Positions 9,313-17,872 of a stretch of 64,000 nucleotides of DNA are shown piece by piece. Origin of the DNA: T1Sed10-7 sp041686695 (lineage in GTDB: Bacteria > Actinomycetota > Nitriliruptoria > Nitriliruptorales > Nitriliruptoraceae); assembly GCA_041686695.1 (NCBI GenBank), contig JAWLDJ010000001.1, forward strand, positions 20,481-84,480, written 5' to 3'. The position numbers were made by a program, and so were the translations under genes. The notes under the pieces are model-generated. The model made no database searches. It was not told the origin of the DNA and was given only the letters and a program-made list of their open reading frames with translations. Numbering within the stretch: position 1 is the first letter of the stretch; the number at the start of each line of letters is the position of its first letter.

Positions 9313-10014
9313 CTACGCCCGGAAGCCACGGTGCACGGCGACGATCCCGAAGGCCAGGTCCTTGACCATCACCTCGTGGTAGCCCGCGTCGGCGATCCAG
9401 CTCGCGATGCTGGCGCGGTCCGGCCAGGCCAGGATCGACTCCGCGAGGTACCGGTAGGCCGGAGCCGAGGAGGAGACCAGGTGCGCCAACCGCGGCAGGG
9501 CACCGACGAGGTAGCGGCGGTAGACCGACCTGAAGCGCGGTGAGGTCGGGTTCGCGAACTCGCACACCACGACACGGCCACCGGGGCGCGTCACGCGGGC
9601 GAACTCCCGCAGCGCACGGCCCGGGTCGGGGAGGTTGCGCAGGCCGAAGGAGATCGTGACGGCGTCGAAGCTCGCATCGGGGAAGGGCAGCGCCTGCGCA
9701 TCACCGTTGACCCACGTGATGCGATCGTGACCACGGCGAGCACCCTCGGCGAGCATGTTGTAGGACAGGTCGAGTGCCACCACCTCGGCGGCTCCCCGCC
9801 GGACCAGTTCGACGGCCACGTTGCCGGGGCCGGCGGCCACGTCCAGGACCGCGCCGTCGGCCGGACGGGCGGCCAGGGCGGTGACCCGCCGCCAGTGTGC
9901 GTCCTGCCCGAACGACAGGGCCGCGTTCGCCAGGTCGTAGCGCGGAGCAACGCGGTCGAACATCGCCTGGACGAGAGCGGCGTCCTTGCCCTCGCGGCCG
10001 GCCGCCGGGAGCAC
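9313..10014 (-). CDS. menG: Demethylmenaquinone methyltransferase
   Basis: SAM-dependent C-methylation of demethylmenaquinone, the last core step of menaquinone synthesis (UbiE/MenG family). It has MFDRVAPRYDLAN, the SAM loop VLDVAAGPGNVAVEL, GDAQALPFPD and SFGLRNLPD. The frame stays open to a GTG at 10095, but neither start has a clear ribosome site. The GTG at 10014 gives 233 residues and 16 residues before MFDRVA, matching the usual family N-terminus. The 221 nt to menJ leave room for a separate menJ promoter. Confidence 0.92.
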   Translation of the reverse strand: MLPAAGREGKDAALVQAMFDRVAPRYDLANAALSFGQDAHWRRVTALAARPADGAVLDVAAGPGNVAVELVRRGAAEVVALDLSYNMLAEGARRGHDRITWVNGDAQALPFPDASFDAVTISFGLRNLPDPGRALREFARVTRPGGRVVVCEFANPTSPRFRSVYRRYLVGALPRLAHLVSSSAPAYRYLAESILAWPDRASIASWIADAGYHEVMVKDLAFGIVAVHRGFRA

Positions 10015-10174
10015 ACCGGCAGCAGCGCCGGCGTGCGAGGTCGAGGTGGCGCTGCGGCCTGCTGGCACGTTGGGCTCCGGGTCCGGCCTCAACACCGGCG
10101 GTCGACGTGCCGATGCAGTGAGGGATGTGTCTCGGCGAGGCTACCGCCGTGTCCCCAAGCAGCAGGAGCACACC

Positions 10175-11359
10175 GTGTCCCGAGTCCACTGCCTCGAGTG
10201 TGGCAACCAGGTCGTCGTCGATCCACGCGGCCTGTGCCCCGATGGCCACGAGGTCGGCACCGATGGTGCACGTATCGAGCACGCCATCGGCCAGGAGGCC
10301 GTGCACCCCCACGAGCCGGAGCCTTGGGTCTACCGCATCGGTGCCGACGAGGTGACGGTCCCGGCGCGACCGCCGGCGGTGGGAAGCCTCCTCTCCACCC
10401 AGGGTGATGGCAACGGCAACGGCGCCGGTCCGTCGCGCCGGGCCCGGCCCCTGCGGGCGCCCGGGCTCCCCGACGACAGCTCACAGGACGGGTCCGGCGA
10501 CGCCGAGTCGCTCCTGCGCGAGCTGCACTCCCTGGCCGCGCTCGACGAGTCGCTGGCCGAGCGGGGGGAGGCGGTGGCCGAGCGCAACGGACACAGCGCG
10601 CAGCGGCGTCCGGAGGCGTCCGCTGCAGCCCCCCCACCTCCACCGACGGACCTGACCACGCCCGCCACGGCAGCGGCGACGACGCCGCGCCCCACCCGCG
10701 GGGACCCCTCGGCGATCGCCGACGCCTTCGCCGAGCTGAGCGCGCTCGACGTGCCCACCAGCAACCCCTCTCGAGCGGGCACGTCCGCGTCCGCTCACGC
10801 GAGCAGCACGACGTCGCCGGCCGGCGCCGATGCTGCGCGCCCCACCCCACCGAGCGCCCCGACCGAGACCCCTCAGCACAGCGGCGCCACTGCCGCGGCC
10901 GGTGACCAGGGACGCTCGCAGCTGCGCAACGAAGGTCTGCTGTTCGACCGTGGCGACGAGCCGGACCCGGCTCGGGACCCCGTGGACGAGGTGACCGGCG
11001 ATCGCAGCGCCGGTGACAGCCAGCGTGGTGAGCAGGCGCCGGAGCGGGAGTACGAGGCGACCCTCAGCGTTGCGACCCCGCGCCGCCGCCAGCGGTCGGC
11101 GTCGCGCAACGGGGCGGCACACAGCAACGGGGCGGCAGCGCGCAACGGGGCACCACCGCGGTCGCCCGACGCCGGTGCACACGCCGCGGTCCCCCCACCG
11201 ACCCCGCCGCCCGAGGCCACCGAGCACCACGGGCCGACCACCAACGGCCACCGCGTCAGCGTCCCCGACACCGGGGGGCCCGATCTGAGCAGCTTCACGG
11301 CCAAGGGTGGGCCGGGGTCGGGCAAGACACGGGCACGTCGTCGGCGTCTCGCCCGCTGA
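10175..11359 (+). CDS. Unknown protein: N-terminal zinc-ribbon-like motif, long disordered region, basic tail
   Basis: 394 residues; I recognise no family. The GTG start is preceded by GCAGGAG and begins VSRVHCLECGNQ. Residues 5-24 hold CLECG-x9-LCPDGH, a plausible one-site zinc ribbon. The rest is low-complexity Pro/Ala/Ser/Thr/Arg, with two possible short helices rich in Leu/Glu (ESLLRELHSLAALDESL and DAFAELSALDV). The C-terminus reads DLSSFTAKGG, then GPGSGKT and an Arg-rich end RARRRRLAR. A related tail is encoded just downstream at 11436-11609. Divergent from menG and upstream of the MerR-like/menF pair. Real coding is likely from the ribosome site and GC-rich third positions; the function is unknown. 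Confidence 0.7.
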   Translation: MSRVHCLECGNQVVVDPRGLCPDGHEVGTDGARIEHAIGQEAVHPHEPEPWVYRIGADEVTVPARPPAVGSLLSTQGDGNGNGAGPSRRARPLRAPGLPDDSSQDGSGDAESLLRELHSLAALDESLAERGEAVAERNGHSAQRRPEASAAAPPPPPTDLTTPATAAATTPRPTRGDPSAIADAFAELSALDVPTSNPSRAGTSASAHASSTTSPAGADAARPTPPSAPTETPQHSGATAAAGDQGRSQLRNEGLLFDRGDEPDPARDPVDEVTGDRSAGDSQRGEQAPEREYEATLSVATPRRRQRSASRNGAAHSNGAAARNGAPPRSPDAGAHAAVPPPTPPPEATEHHGPTTNGHRVSVPDTGGPDLSSFTAKGGPGSGKTRARRRRLAR

Positions 11360-11435
11360 GCGTCGCTGAGGCGGCTCGAGGACGGCTCCTCCCCCAGCCT
11401 GCGGGAGTGCCGGGCAGCGCCGTGCTGCCGCTGCG

Positions 11436-11609
11436 GTGACAGAGCCACGGCTACGCCCGCCGGAGCGCGCGGACACGAGCCGCACAAAGCCAACCTCCCC
11501 CACCGCACCGCTGGATCTGTCGAGCTGCACCGCCCAGGGCGGCGGCGGGCGCAAGCGCCGGTTCGGCCGCTGCACGAAGGGAAGATGGGCCGCTTCCGCG
11601 CTGCCCTAG
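11436..11609 (+). CDS. Small basic ORF with tail like the upstream protein (possible remnant)
   Basis: 57-codon frame from GTG to TAG with no convincing ribosome site. Residues 28-42 read PLDLSSCTAQGGGGR followed by KRRFGR. This resembles the C-terminus of the preceding protein (PDLSSFTAKGG, then GSGKTRARRRR). It may be a decayed duplicate of the preceding gene's 3' end or a short peptide in its own right. The match is short and in low-complexity sequence, so coding status is uncertain. Confidence 0.3.
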   Translation: MTEPRLRPPERADTSRTKPTSPTAPLDLSSCTAQGGGGRKRRFGRCTKGRWAASALP

Positions 11610-11681
11610 CCTGTCAGGGACGGCGGCGTCCCCTCGCCGCTGTGCACCGAACCCTGGTGCCGCCCCTGACCCCGTGGACCC

Positions 11682-12209
11682 ATGGCCGAGCAGACCCCCG
11701 ACGAGACGACCCTGGATGCGCCCGACGCGGCGCTGGTCGCTGCTGCCGTCGATGACGAGACGGCGCCCTACGACCTCGCCGGGCTGCTCGCCGCGACCGG
11801 TGCCAGCGAGGCGCTGCTCGAGGCGGTGGAGCGCGCCGGGCTGCTGGTTCCCCATCACCGCGAGCCGGACGGCAGCCCCCGCTACGGCGAGGCCGACGCC
11901 GACGCGGTCCGCGCCGGGCTGACCCTCCTGGAGGCCGGGCTGCCCCTGGGTGAGCTGCTGGACCTGGCCCGCCACACCGACGCGGCGATCCGGCAGGTCG
12001 CCGACCACGCCGTCGAGGCGTTCCTGAGGTTCGTCCGCGACCCCGTGCGCGGGACCGCCAGCGACGACCACGAGGCGGCCCAGCGGCTGGTCACCGCCTA
12101 CGAGGAGATGCTGCCGGCCACCGAGCGGCTCGTCGCCCACCACCTGCGGCGTCGGCTGCTGCACCGGGCGACGGAGCGGGTCGCGAGTGAGCTCGGTGGC
12201 GCCCCGTGA
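11682..12209 (+). CDS. MerR-like winged-helix regulator
   Basis: 175 residues. Residues 45-105 resemble the MerR winged-helix region: ERAGLLVPHHREPDGSPRYG followed by DADAVRAGLTLLEAGLPLGELLDLAR, the usual helix-wing-helix pattern. The C-terminal half is a helical region with no effector Cys pattern, so a ligand cannot be named. It overlaps menF by 4 nt (GTGA) and so is co-translated with it, making a role in controlling men genes plausible but unproven. TAGCCT at 11607-11612 could serve as a -10 box. Confidence 0.75.
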   Translation: MAEQTPDETTLDAPDAALVAAAVDDETAPYDLAGLLAATGASEALLEAVERAGLLVPHHREPDGSPRYGEADADAVRAGLTLLEAGLPLGELLDLARHTDAAIRQVADHAVEAFLRFVRDPVRGTASDDHEAAQRLVTAYEEMLPATERLVAHHLRRRLLHRATERVASELGGAP

Positions 12210-13468
12210 GGCTGTCGGTCCACACCACGGTCCTGGACGAGGACCGGCCGCTGCTCGAGGTGCTGCCGGCCAGCCCGGACGCGTTGGCCTGGGTCCGCGA
12301 CGGGGACGGTCTGGTCGCCTGGGGCACCGCGGCCCGACTCGACCCCGGACCGGGGACCGACCGCTTCGCCCGTGCCCGCGCGGCCTTCGACACCCTGGCC
12401 GCAGACGCCGAGGTGGTGGACGAGGTCCGCCGGCCGGGCACGGGCCTGGTCGCGGTCGCGTCCTTCAGCTTCGACGCCGGCTCGCCGGGTTCGGTGGTGG
12501 TGGTCCCGCAGGTCGTGATCGGGCGCCGCGACGGGGTCACCTGGCGCACCGAGATCCGCGGGGATGGTGCCGTGCCACCGGCGCCACCGGCGCCACCGGC
12601 GCCACCGGCGCGGTCTCCAGCCACCACCCCGCACCGTGACCGTCCCCGCTACGCCGGGTCGTCACTCCCGGACGTGCACTGGCTCGAGGCCGTCGCCCAG
12701 GCGGTGGCACGGATCCAGTCCGGCGAGGCCGACAAGATCGTGCTCGCCCGCGACCACGCCGTGTGGTCGCGCGAGCCCTTCGATCCCCTCGACCTGGCAC
12801 GACGGCTGACCGCACGCTTCCCGCGCTGTCACACCTTCATCGTCGATGGCCTGGTCGGCGCGACCCCGGAACTCCTGCTCGCCAAGCGTGGCCGGTCGGT
12901 GACCTCTCGGGTGCTCGCCGGCACCACGGGCCGCAGCCACGACGAGGCAGAGGACGCGGCGCTCGGTGCGGCGCTGCTCGCCTCGGACAAGGACCTGGCC
13001 GAGCACGCCTACGCCGCGGCCTCCGTGGCCGAGGTGCTGGGGCCACGCTGCACGGACCTGCAGGGTGACGCCGCGCCACGCCTGCTGCGGCTGGACAACG
13101 TGCAGCACCTGGCGACGACCTACCACGGACACCTCGACGATCCCACCACCTCGGTGCTGGACGTGATCGCCGCCCTGCACCCGACCGCGGCGGTGGGTGG
13201 CACGCCTCGGGACGTGGCGCTGCAGATGATCGCGGAGCTCGAGGGGATGTCGCGGGGCCGCTACGCCGCGCCGGTCGGCTGGATGGATGCCGCGGGCGAC
13301 GGGGAGTGGGGCATCGCGCTCAGGTGCGCGGAGCTGCAGGGCGCCCGGGCACGGCTGTTCGCCGGTGTCGGGGTGGTCGCCGCGTCCCTCCCGGAAGCCG
13401 AGCTCGAGGAGACCCGGCTGAAGCTCAGGGCCATGCAGGCGGCGCTGGACGCCGAGACCACCGCCTGA
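12206..13468 (+). CDS. menF: Isochorismate synthase
   Basis: Converts chorismate to isochorismate, the committed step to menaquinone. 420 residues, GTG start overlapping the previous stop by 4 nt. The C-terminal chorismate-binding domain shows GEADKIVLARD (general-base Lys), VGATPELLL, LAGTTGRS, LHPTAAVGGTPR, ELEGMSRGRYAAPVGW and the metal-site Glu in EAELEETRLKLRAM. An Ala/Pro linker (PAPPAPPAPPA) near residue 125 comes from a 9-bp tandem repeat and separates the poorly conserved N-terminal part from the catalytic domain. It could be annotated EntC-like, but menD, menC, menB and menE nearby point to menaquinone. Confidence 0.93.
   Translation: MRLSVHTTVLDEDRPLLEVLPASPDALAWVRDGDGLVAWGTAARLDPGPGTDRFARARAAFDTLAADAEVVDEVRRPGTGLVAVASFSFDAGSPGSVVVVPQVVIGRRDGVTWRTEIRGDGAVPPAPPAPPAPPARSPATTPHRDRPRYAGSSLPDVHWLEAVAQAVARIQSGEADKIVLARDHAVWSREPFDPLDLARRLTARFPRCHTFIVDGLVGATPELLLAKRGRSVTSRVLAGTTGRSHDEAEDAALGAALLASDKDLAEHAYAAASVAEVLGPRCTDLQGDAAPRLLRLDNVQHLATTYHGHLDDPTTSVLDVIAALHPTAAVGGTPRDVALQMIAELEGMSRGRYAAPVGWMDAAGDGEWGIALRCAELQGARARLFAGVGVVAASLPEAELEETRLKLRAMQAALDAETTA
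12574..12609 (+). repeat. 9-bp tandem repeat, four copies, inside menF
   Basis: Four perfect copies of GCCACCGGC. In frame they encode a Pro-Ala-Pro linker, so copy-number change would alter linker length by three residues without breaking the frame. Confidence 0.9.
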
Positions 13469-13475
13469 CGTGACC

Positions 13476-13507
13476 GGGCCGGGACCCCGCGGTGGCGGTC
13501 CCGGCCC
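13476..13507. terminator. Strong hairpin between convergent menF and DUF302 gene
   Basis: GGGCCGGGACC pairs perfectly with GGTCCCGGCCC (11 bp) around a 10-nt loop. It sits 8 nt after the menF stop and 20 nt after the stop of the convergent gene, so it probably terminates both. There is no T-run, as is common in GC-rich actinobacteria. Confidence 0.7.
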
Positions 13508-13526
13508 GTGTGCACGCGGCACGGCG

Positions 13527-14006
13527 TCAGCCGACGATGCGCTCGATGAAGACCTCGGTCTCCGCGGAGGCCTGCTGCATGACCTCGTCGATCGTGCCGC
13601 CGAAGAAGCGGGCGACCAGCCCGGAGTTCATCCGGGCGATGTGGGTGGTGCCGTCCGAGGTCTCGTAGACCGACACCCGGCAGGGCATCATCGGGGTCAC
13701 GATGCGCTCGTCGTCGAGCTCGAGGATCTCGATGGAGTACTGCGACGAGCACAGGTCGAACACGGTCACCCCGGGCACATCCGCCCCGTGGTTGGCGACC
13801 ACGGCCTGCATGTCGTGGCTGTTGAGGATCGACCAGCCAGCGGCGTCGGCCTCCTCCTCGAACACGGCCAGGGTCTCCTCGTAGTCGTACGGGCTCTCGT
13901 CGGAGAGCATCATCAGGCTGGGAGCGGTGACCCAGAGCACCCCGCCGAGCACGAGCAGACCGGCGACGAAGCTGGCGAGGGCGAGGGAGATCGTGCGGGC
14001 GTTCAT
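13527..14006 (-). CDS. Membrane-anchored DUF302 protein
   Basis: 159 residues. Residues 8-30 form one hydrophobic helix, so the rest is probably outside the membrane. The body matches the DUF302 pattern: FDLCSSQYS, then MMPCRVSVYE, ARMNSG and ARFFGG, with two Cys at the usual positions. The biochemical role of DUF302 is not settled. The 189 nt upstream to menD show no clear feature. Monocistronic by position, between convergent menF and the menD stop. Confidence 0.85.
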   Translation of the reverse strand: MNARTISLALASFVAGLLVLGGVLWVTAPSLMMLSDESPYDYEETLAVFEEEADAAGWSILNSHDMQAVVANHGADVPGVTVFDLCSSQYSIEILELDDERIVTPMMPCRVSVYETSDGTTHIARMNSGLVARFFGGTIDEVMQQASAETEVFIERIVG

Positions 14007-14195
14007 GGTTCCTCCAGTGGGCGCGGCGGCGCGGACCGCGGGGAAAGGATGGGAGCGAGGCGCCGGACCCGGTGCTGGTCGTGGATCGTGTCCGGACGCG
14101 CGCGGGTACGTCGATCAGCAACGGCGCCGGGGGGCGGATCCATCCCGCTGCGGTCGGGACCTGCGCGGGGTCGTGGCAGGTTCCGCTCCGTCCCG

Positions 14196-15971
14196 TCAGC
14201 GCGTCGGGGCGACCGCGGCGTGGACCGCGGCGGTGAGCTCGTGGTGCAGGGCGAGGTTGGCGGACCGGTCGGTGCGCACGTGCACGAGGTGGAGCCCACC
14301 CACCTCGGTGGCCGTGACGACGGCCGGGACGAGCTCGTCCGCCGCGGTCACCGGGTGGTAGGCGAGCCGGTGGAAGCGGGCGAGATCGGCCAGCTCACGC
14401 CCGTGGGGGGTGCCGAAGACCCGTTCGAACGAGCCCGGGAACCCGGCCTGGGGCAGGAACGAGAAGATCCCGCCACCGTCGTTGTCCACCACCACGAAGA
14501 CCGCATCGACCTGGGCCGCGTCGGGGGACAGCAGGAACCCGTTGGCGTCGTGCAGCAGGGACAGGTCGCCGGTCAGCGCCACCACCGGCCCGGCGCTGGC
14601 CAGCGCCACCCCGAGCACGGTGGAGGCGAACCCGTCGATGCCGGAGGCGCCGCGGTTGGCCAGCACGCGCACGTCCGTCCGCGGCCGGGCGAAACGGTCC
14701 AGGTCCCGGATCGGCATCGAGGACGCCACGACCAGGGTGGTGCCGCTCGCCAGCCCGGCGAGCAGGTCCCGGGCCGTGCGCGGCTCCGAAGGCTGCTCGT
14801 CGCGGTCCAGCACGGCGTCGATCGCCGCGGCGGCGCACGCATCGAGTTGGCGCCACCGCTGGCCGTAGTCGGAGGTCGTCGGCAGGCCGAGCTGGACCGA
14901 CAGCGCAGCGACGGTGGCGTGCACGTCGGCCACGAGCCGCTCGCCGACCACGCGCTCGGGATCGTCCCAGGTGCCCTCCGCCCCGAGGAGCAGCTGCGGG
15001 ACCTTGGGGCTGAGCAACCCGGCCACCTCCCGCGACAGCCCCGTGCGTCCGAGGCGCAGCACCAGGTCCGGGGTGAGCGAGAGGGTGAGGTCGGGGTGGC
15101 CGGCCAGCAGCGGGGCGTGGGCGATGACCGTGGACGCGTCGGTCCTCAGCCCCGAGGTCGGCTCGGCCAGCACGGGCCAGCCGGTGGCGCGCGCCAGGTC
15201 GTGGACCGCGCTGGCGGCGGCGGCGGTCCCGGCCAGCGGCGTGGTGGCACCGGCGACGATGAGCCCGCGCTCGGTCGTGAGCAGACGGCCGGCAAGCCCC
15301 CGGAGCTCCTCGTCCTCGAGCCGCCGTGGCGCGACGGTGGTCCGCACCCACGGTCCCCGATCCACACGGCCGTCCAGCGCCGCCTCGACGGGCCCGGCGG
15401 CCCGGCTGCGCCCGTCGTCGGTGGCGGGCACGGTCGGCTCACGGAAGGGCAGGTTGACGTGGACGGGCCCGGCCGGTGCCTGCCCGTCACCGACGCTGGC
15501 GGCCACCGCCCGGCACACCGAGCTGCGCCACAACGCGTTGCTGTCGGCCCGGTCCTCCGCCACCCCGAGGTCGGCCTGCCACCTCGGTGCCCGCGCGAAC
15601 AGCCCGACCTGCTCGATCGCCTGGTTCGCACCGGTGTGGCGCAGCTCGGGCGGCCGGTCCGCGGTCAGCAGCAGCAGCGGGACCGCGCCGGTGTCGGCCT
15701 CCACCACCGCCGGATGGAGGTTCGCGACCGCCGAGCCACTGGTGACCACCACCGGCGCCGGGCGCAACGTGGCCCGCGCGAGCCCGAGTGCCAGGAAGCC
15801 GGCGGAGCGCTCGTCGATCTCGACGTGGAGGCGGATCCGGGGCTCGTCGTGCAGGGCCATCGCCAGCGCGGTCGAGCGCGATCCGGGCGCCAGCACGGCG
15901 TCGGTCACGCCGCACCGGGCCAGCTCGTCGACGAGGACGAGCGCGAGGGCGTGCGAGGGGTTGGCGGCCAC
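14196..15971 (-). CDS. menD: SEPHCHC synthase
   Basis: Thiamine-diphosphate enzyme joining 2-oxoglutarate-derived succinic semialdehyde to isochorismate. 591 residues, three-domain ThDP architecture. The N-terminal PYR domain has LAPGSRSTALAMAL and HVEIDERSAGF with the ThDP-activating Glu. The C-terminal PP domain has GDLSLLHDANG for Mg-diphosphate. Starts with GTG 3 nt after the menC stop and is last in a menB-menA-menC-menD operon. Confidence 0.96.
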   Translation of the reverse strand: MAANPSHALALVLVDELARCGVTDAVLAPGSRSTALAMALHDEPRIRLHVEIDERSAGFLALGLARATLRPAPVVVTSGSAVANLHPAVVEADTGAVPLLLLTADRPPELRHTGANQAIEQVGLFARAPRWQADLGVAEDRADSNALWRSSVCRAVAASVGDGQAPAGPVHVNLPFREPTVPATDDGRSRAAGPVEAALDGRVDRGPWVRTTVAPRRLEDEELRGLAGRLLTTERGLIVAGATTPLAGTAAAASAVHDLARATGWPVLAEPTSGLRTDASTVIAHAPLLAGHPDLTLSLTPDLVLRLGRTGLSREVAGLLSPKVPQLLLGAEGTWDDPERVVGERLVADVHATVAALSVQLGLPTTSDYGQRWRQLDACAAAAIDAVLDRDEQPSEPRTARDLLAGLASGTTLVVASSMPIRDLDRFARPRTDVRVLANRGASGIDGFASTVLGVALASAGPVVALTGDLSLLHDANGFLLSPDAAQVDAVFVVVDNDGGGIFSFLPQAGFPGSFERVFGTPHGRELADLARFHRLAYHPVTAADELVPAVVTATEVGGLHLVHVRTDRSANLALHHELTAAVHAAVAPTR

Positions 15972-15974
15972 CTG

Positions 15975-16976
15975 TCAGCTCCCCGGGGCGGGACCGGGTC
16001 CCAGCATGCCACCCGCATCGAGGTGGCGGGCGGCCAGCGCCAGGCGTTCGAGCAGCTCCCCGGCCGCGTCCGGACCGGGGTCGTGCTGGTCGAGCAGGGA
16101 CGCTCCCGGCTCGACCCGGCGGACCTCGATGGCGCCGTCCACCGGGATGAGCGGCCGGTCGGTGACGTCGCTGGCCAGCAGCGTCGCCGTGCCGAGCCCA
16201 CAGGCGTAGGGCAGCTCGGGCAGGGCCGCGGCCAGGGCGACGCCGGCTGCCAGCCCGACGGAGGTCTCCAGCGCCGAGGACACCACCGCCGGCAACCCGG
16301 CCCGATCGATCACCTCGAGGGCGCGGTGCACGCCACCGAGCGGCTGGACCTTGACCACGATCAGGTCCGCGGCGTCGAGCCCCGCGATGGCCAGGGGATC
16401 ATCGGCGGTGCGTACCGACTCGTCGGCGGCCAGCGGCACGTCCACCCGCCGACGCACCTCGCGCAACTCGTCCACCGTGCGGCAGGGCTGTTCCACGTAC
16501 TCCAGACCTCCCGCGGCGCGGTCGAGCCGAGCGATGGACAGCACCGCGGTCGCCACGTCCCAGGCGGCGTTGGCGTCGACACGGATCGCGCCGTGCGGCC
16601 CCAGGGCCGCGCGCACGGCGGCCACCCGTTCCACGTCCGCCGCCAGGTCCTGTCCCGGCTCGGCCACCTTGACCTTGGCCGTGCTGCACCCGCTGGCGGC
16701 GATCAGCCCCGCGGCGGTCGCCGCGTCGACGGCTGGCACCGTCGTGTTGACGGGCACGTGGTCGCGTACGGCTGGTGGGAAGGGGACGCGGGCGCCCGCC
16801 AACGCCGCCGCGAGCCAGCGGGACGCGTACGCGGGGCCGTACTCCGGAAAGGGGGAGAACTCGCCCCAGCCCGCCGGGCCGCGCAGGAGCACCCCGGTCC
16901 GCTCCGTGACCCCCCGGAAGCGCCGCCGCATCGGCACCCGGAAGGGACGCAGCAGATCGACGCCGGCGGCGTTCAC
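15975..16976 (-). CDS. menC: o-Succinylbenzoate synthase
   Basis: Enolase-superfamily dehydratase making o-succinylbenzoate from SHCHC. 333 residues from a GTG that overlaps the menA stop by 4 nt. The longer open frame to 17162 lies inside menA and is not used. Catalytic motifs are STAKVKVAE (Lys-x-Lys), RVDANAAW (metal Asp), EYVEQPC (metal Glu), AADES (metal Asp) and VVKVQPLGG (second base Lys). Confidence 0.94.
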   Translation of the reverse strand: MNAAGVDLLRPFRVPMRRRFRGVTERTGVLLRGPAGWGEFSPFPEYGPAYASRWLAAALAGARVPFPPAVRDHVPVNTTVPAVDAATAAGLIAASGCSTAKVKVAEPGQDLAADVERVAAVRAALGPHGAIRVDANAAWDVATAVLSIARLDRAAGGLEYVEQPCRTVDELREVRRRVDVPLAADESVRTADDPLAIAGLDAADLIVVKVQPLGGVHRALEVIDRAGLPAVVSSALETSVGLAAGVALAAALPELPYACGLGTATLLASDVTDRPLIPVDGAIEVRRVEPGASLLDQHDPGPDAAGELLERLALAARHLDAGGMLGPGPAPGS

Positions 16977-17872
16977 ACGGCACCGCCCTCGATCGCGATG
17001 CGGTTCATCAGCAGCGCGACGGTCAGCAGCCCGGCGAACAGCAGCTGGGTCTGCGAGGTCGCCGCCAGCCCGGGGACCAACGCCGCCGGGGTGACCGCAT
17101 CGCGCACGATCGCCAGCGCCCGTCGAGCCGACCACAGGCTCAGCAGGGGGGCCAGGAACCACAGGTTGGCCGCGTACAGTCCCATCGGCGCCAGGCTCAG
17201 GTAGGCACCCGCGACCAGCAGCCCGAACAGCACCCGGGTCTGACGATCACCGAGCTTGACGGCCAGGGTGGTCTTGCCGACCGCGCGGTCGGTGGGGATG
17301 TCCCTGAGGTTGTTGACGACCAGCAGCGCCACGGCGAACAGCCCCATCGGCACGGCGGTCAGCACGGGCAGCAGGGTGAGCCGGCCGTCCTGTACGTACG
17401 CGGAGCCCGCGGTGGCGACCAGCCCGAAGAAGACGAACACCATCACCTCGCCGAGTCCGGCCGAGGCGTAGGGCTTCGGCCCACCGCTGTAGGCGAGGGT
17501 GGCCAGGATCGCGACCGCACCGACCACCAGCAGCTCCCACCCGACCAGCATGGCCAGCGTGAGGCCCGCGAGGCTGGCCACCAGCAGGGCGAGGCCGATG
17601 GCCCGCCGCATCGCCGGCGGCGTGATCAGCCCGCTGGCGACCGCACGGCGCGGCCCGGCACGGTCCTCGGTGTCGACCCCCTTGACGCCGTCGAAGTAGT
17701 CGTTGGCGTAGTTGACCGCCACCTGCAGCGCGAGTGCCACGACCAGAGCGAGACCGGCCCGGCCGAGCTCCAACCGCGGCGTCGGCGTGCTGGCCGCCAC
17801 GGTGCCCACGACCACGGGGGCGACGGCGGCCGGCAGGGTGCGGGGGCGGGCGGCCTCGAGGTAGGCGTGCAT
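16973..17872 (-). CDS. menA: 1,4-dihydroxy-2-naphthoate polyprenyltransferase
   Basis: UbiA-family integral membrane prenyltransferase attaching the isoprenoid tail to DHNA. 299 residues with about eight hydrophobic helices. The first Asp-rich motif is NYANDYFDGVKGVDTED and the second NNLRDIPTDRAVGKTTLA. The ATG of MHAYLEAARP overlaps the menB stop by one base. Coupled to menC by a 4-nt overlap. Confidence 0.96.
   Translation of the reverse strand: MHAYLEAARPRTLPAAVAPVVVGTVAASTPTPRLELGRAGLALVVALALQVAVNYANDYFDGVKGVDTEDRAGPRRAVASGLITPPAMRRAIGLALLVASLAGLTLAMLVGWELLVVGAVAILATLAYSGGPKPYASAGLGEVMVFVFFGLVATAGSAYVQDGRLTLLPVLTAVPMGLFAVALLVVNNLRDIPTDRAVGKTTLAVKLGDRQTRVLFGLLVAGAYLSLAPMGLYAANLWFLAPLLSLWSARRALAIVRDAVTPAALVPGLAATSQTQLLFAGLLTVALLMNRIAIEGGAV

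Noticed and set aside
11311..11337. GGPGSGKT, a Walker-A-like P-loop at the C-terminus of the unknown protein
   Set aside because: It lies in a disordered tail 10 residues from the end with no Walker B or fold around it, so an ATPase is not credible.
13470..17204. A 1244-codon open frame on the plus strand opposite menD, menC and menA
   Set aside because: It runs antisense to four well-supported genes, is compositionally abnormal and has no domain.
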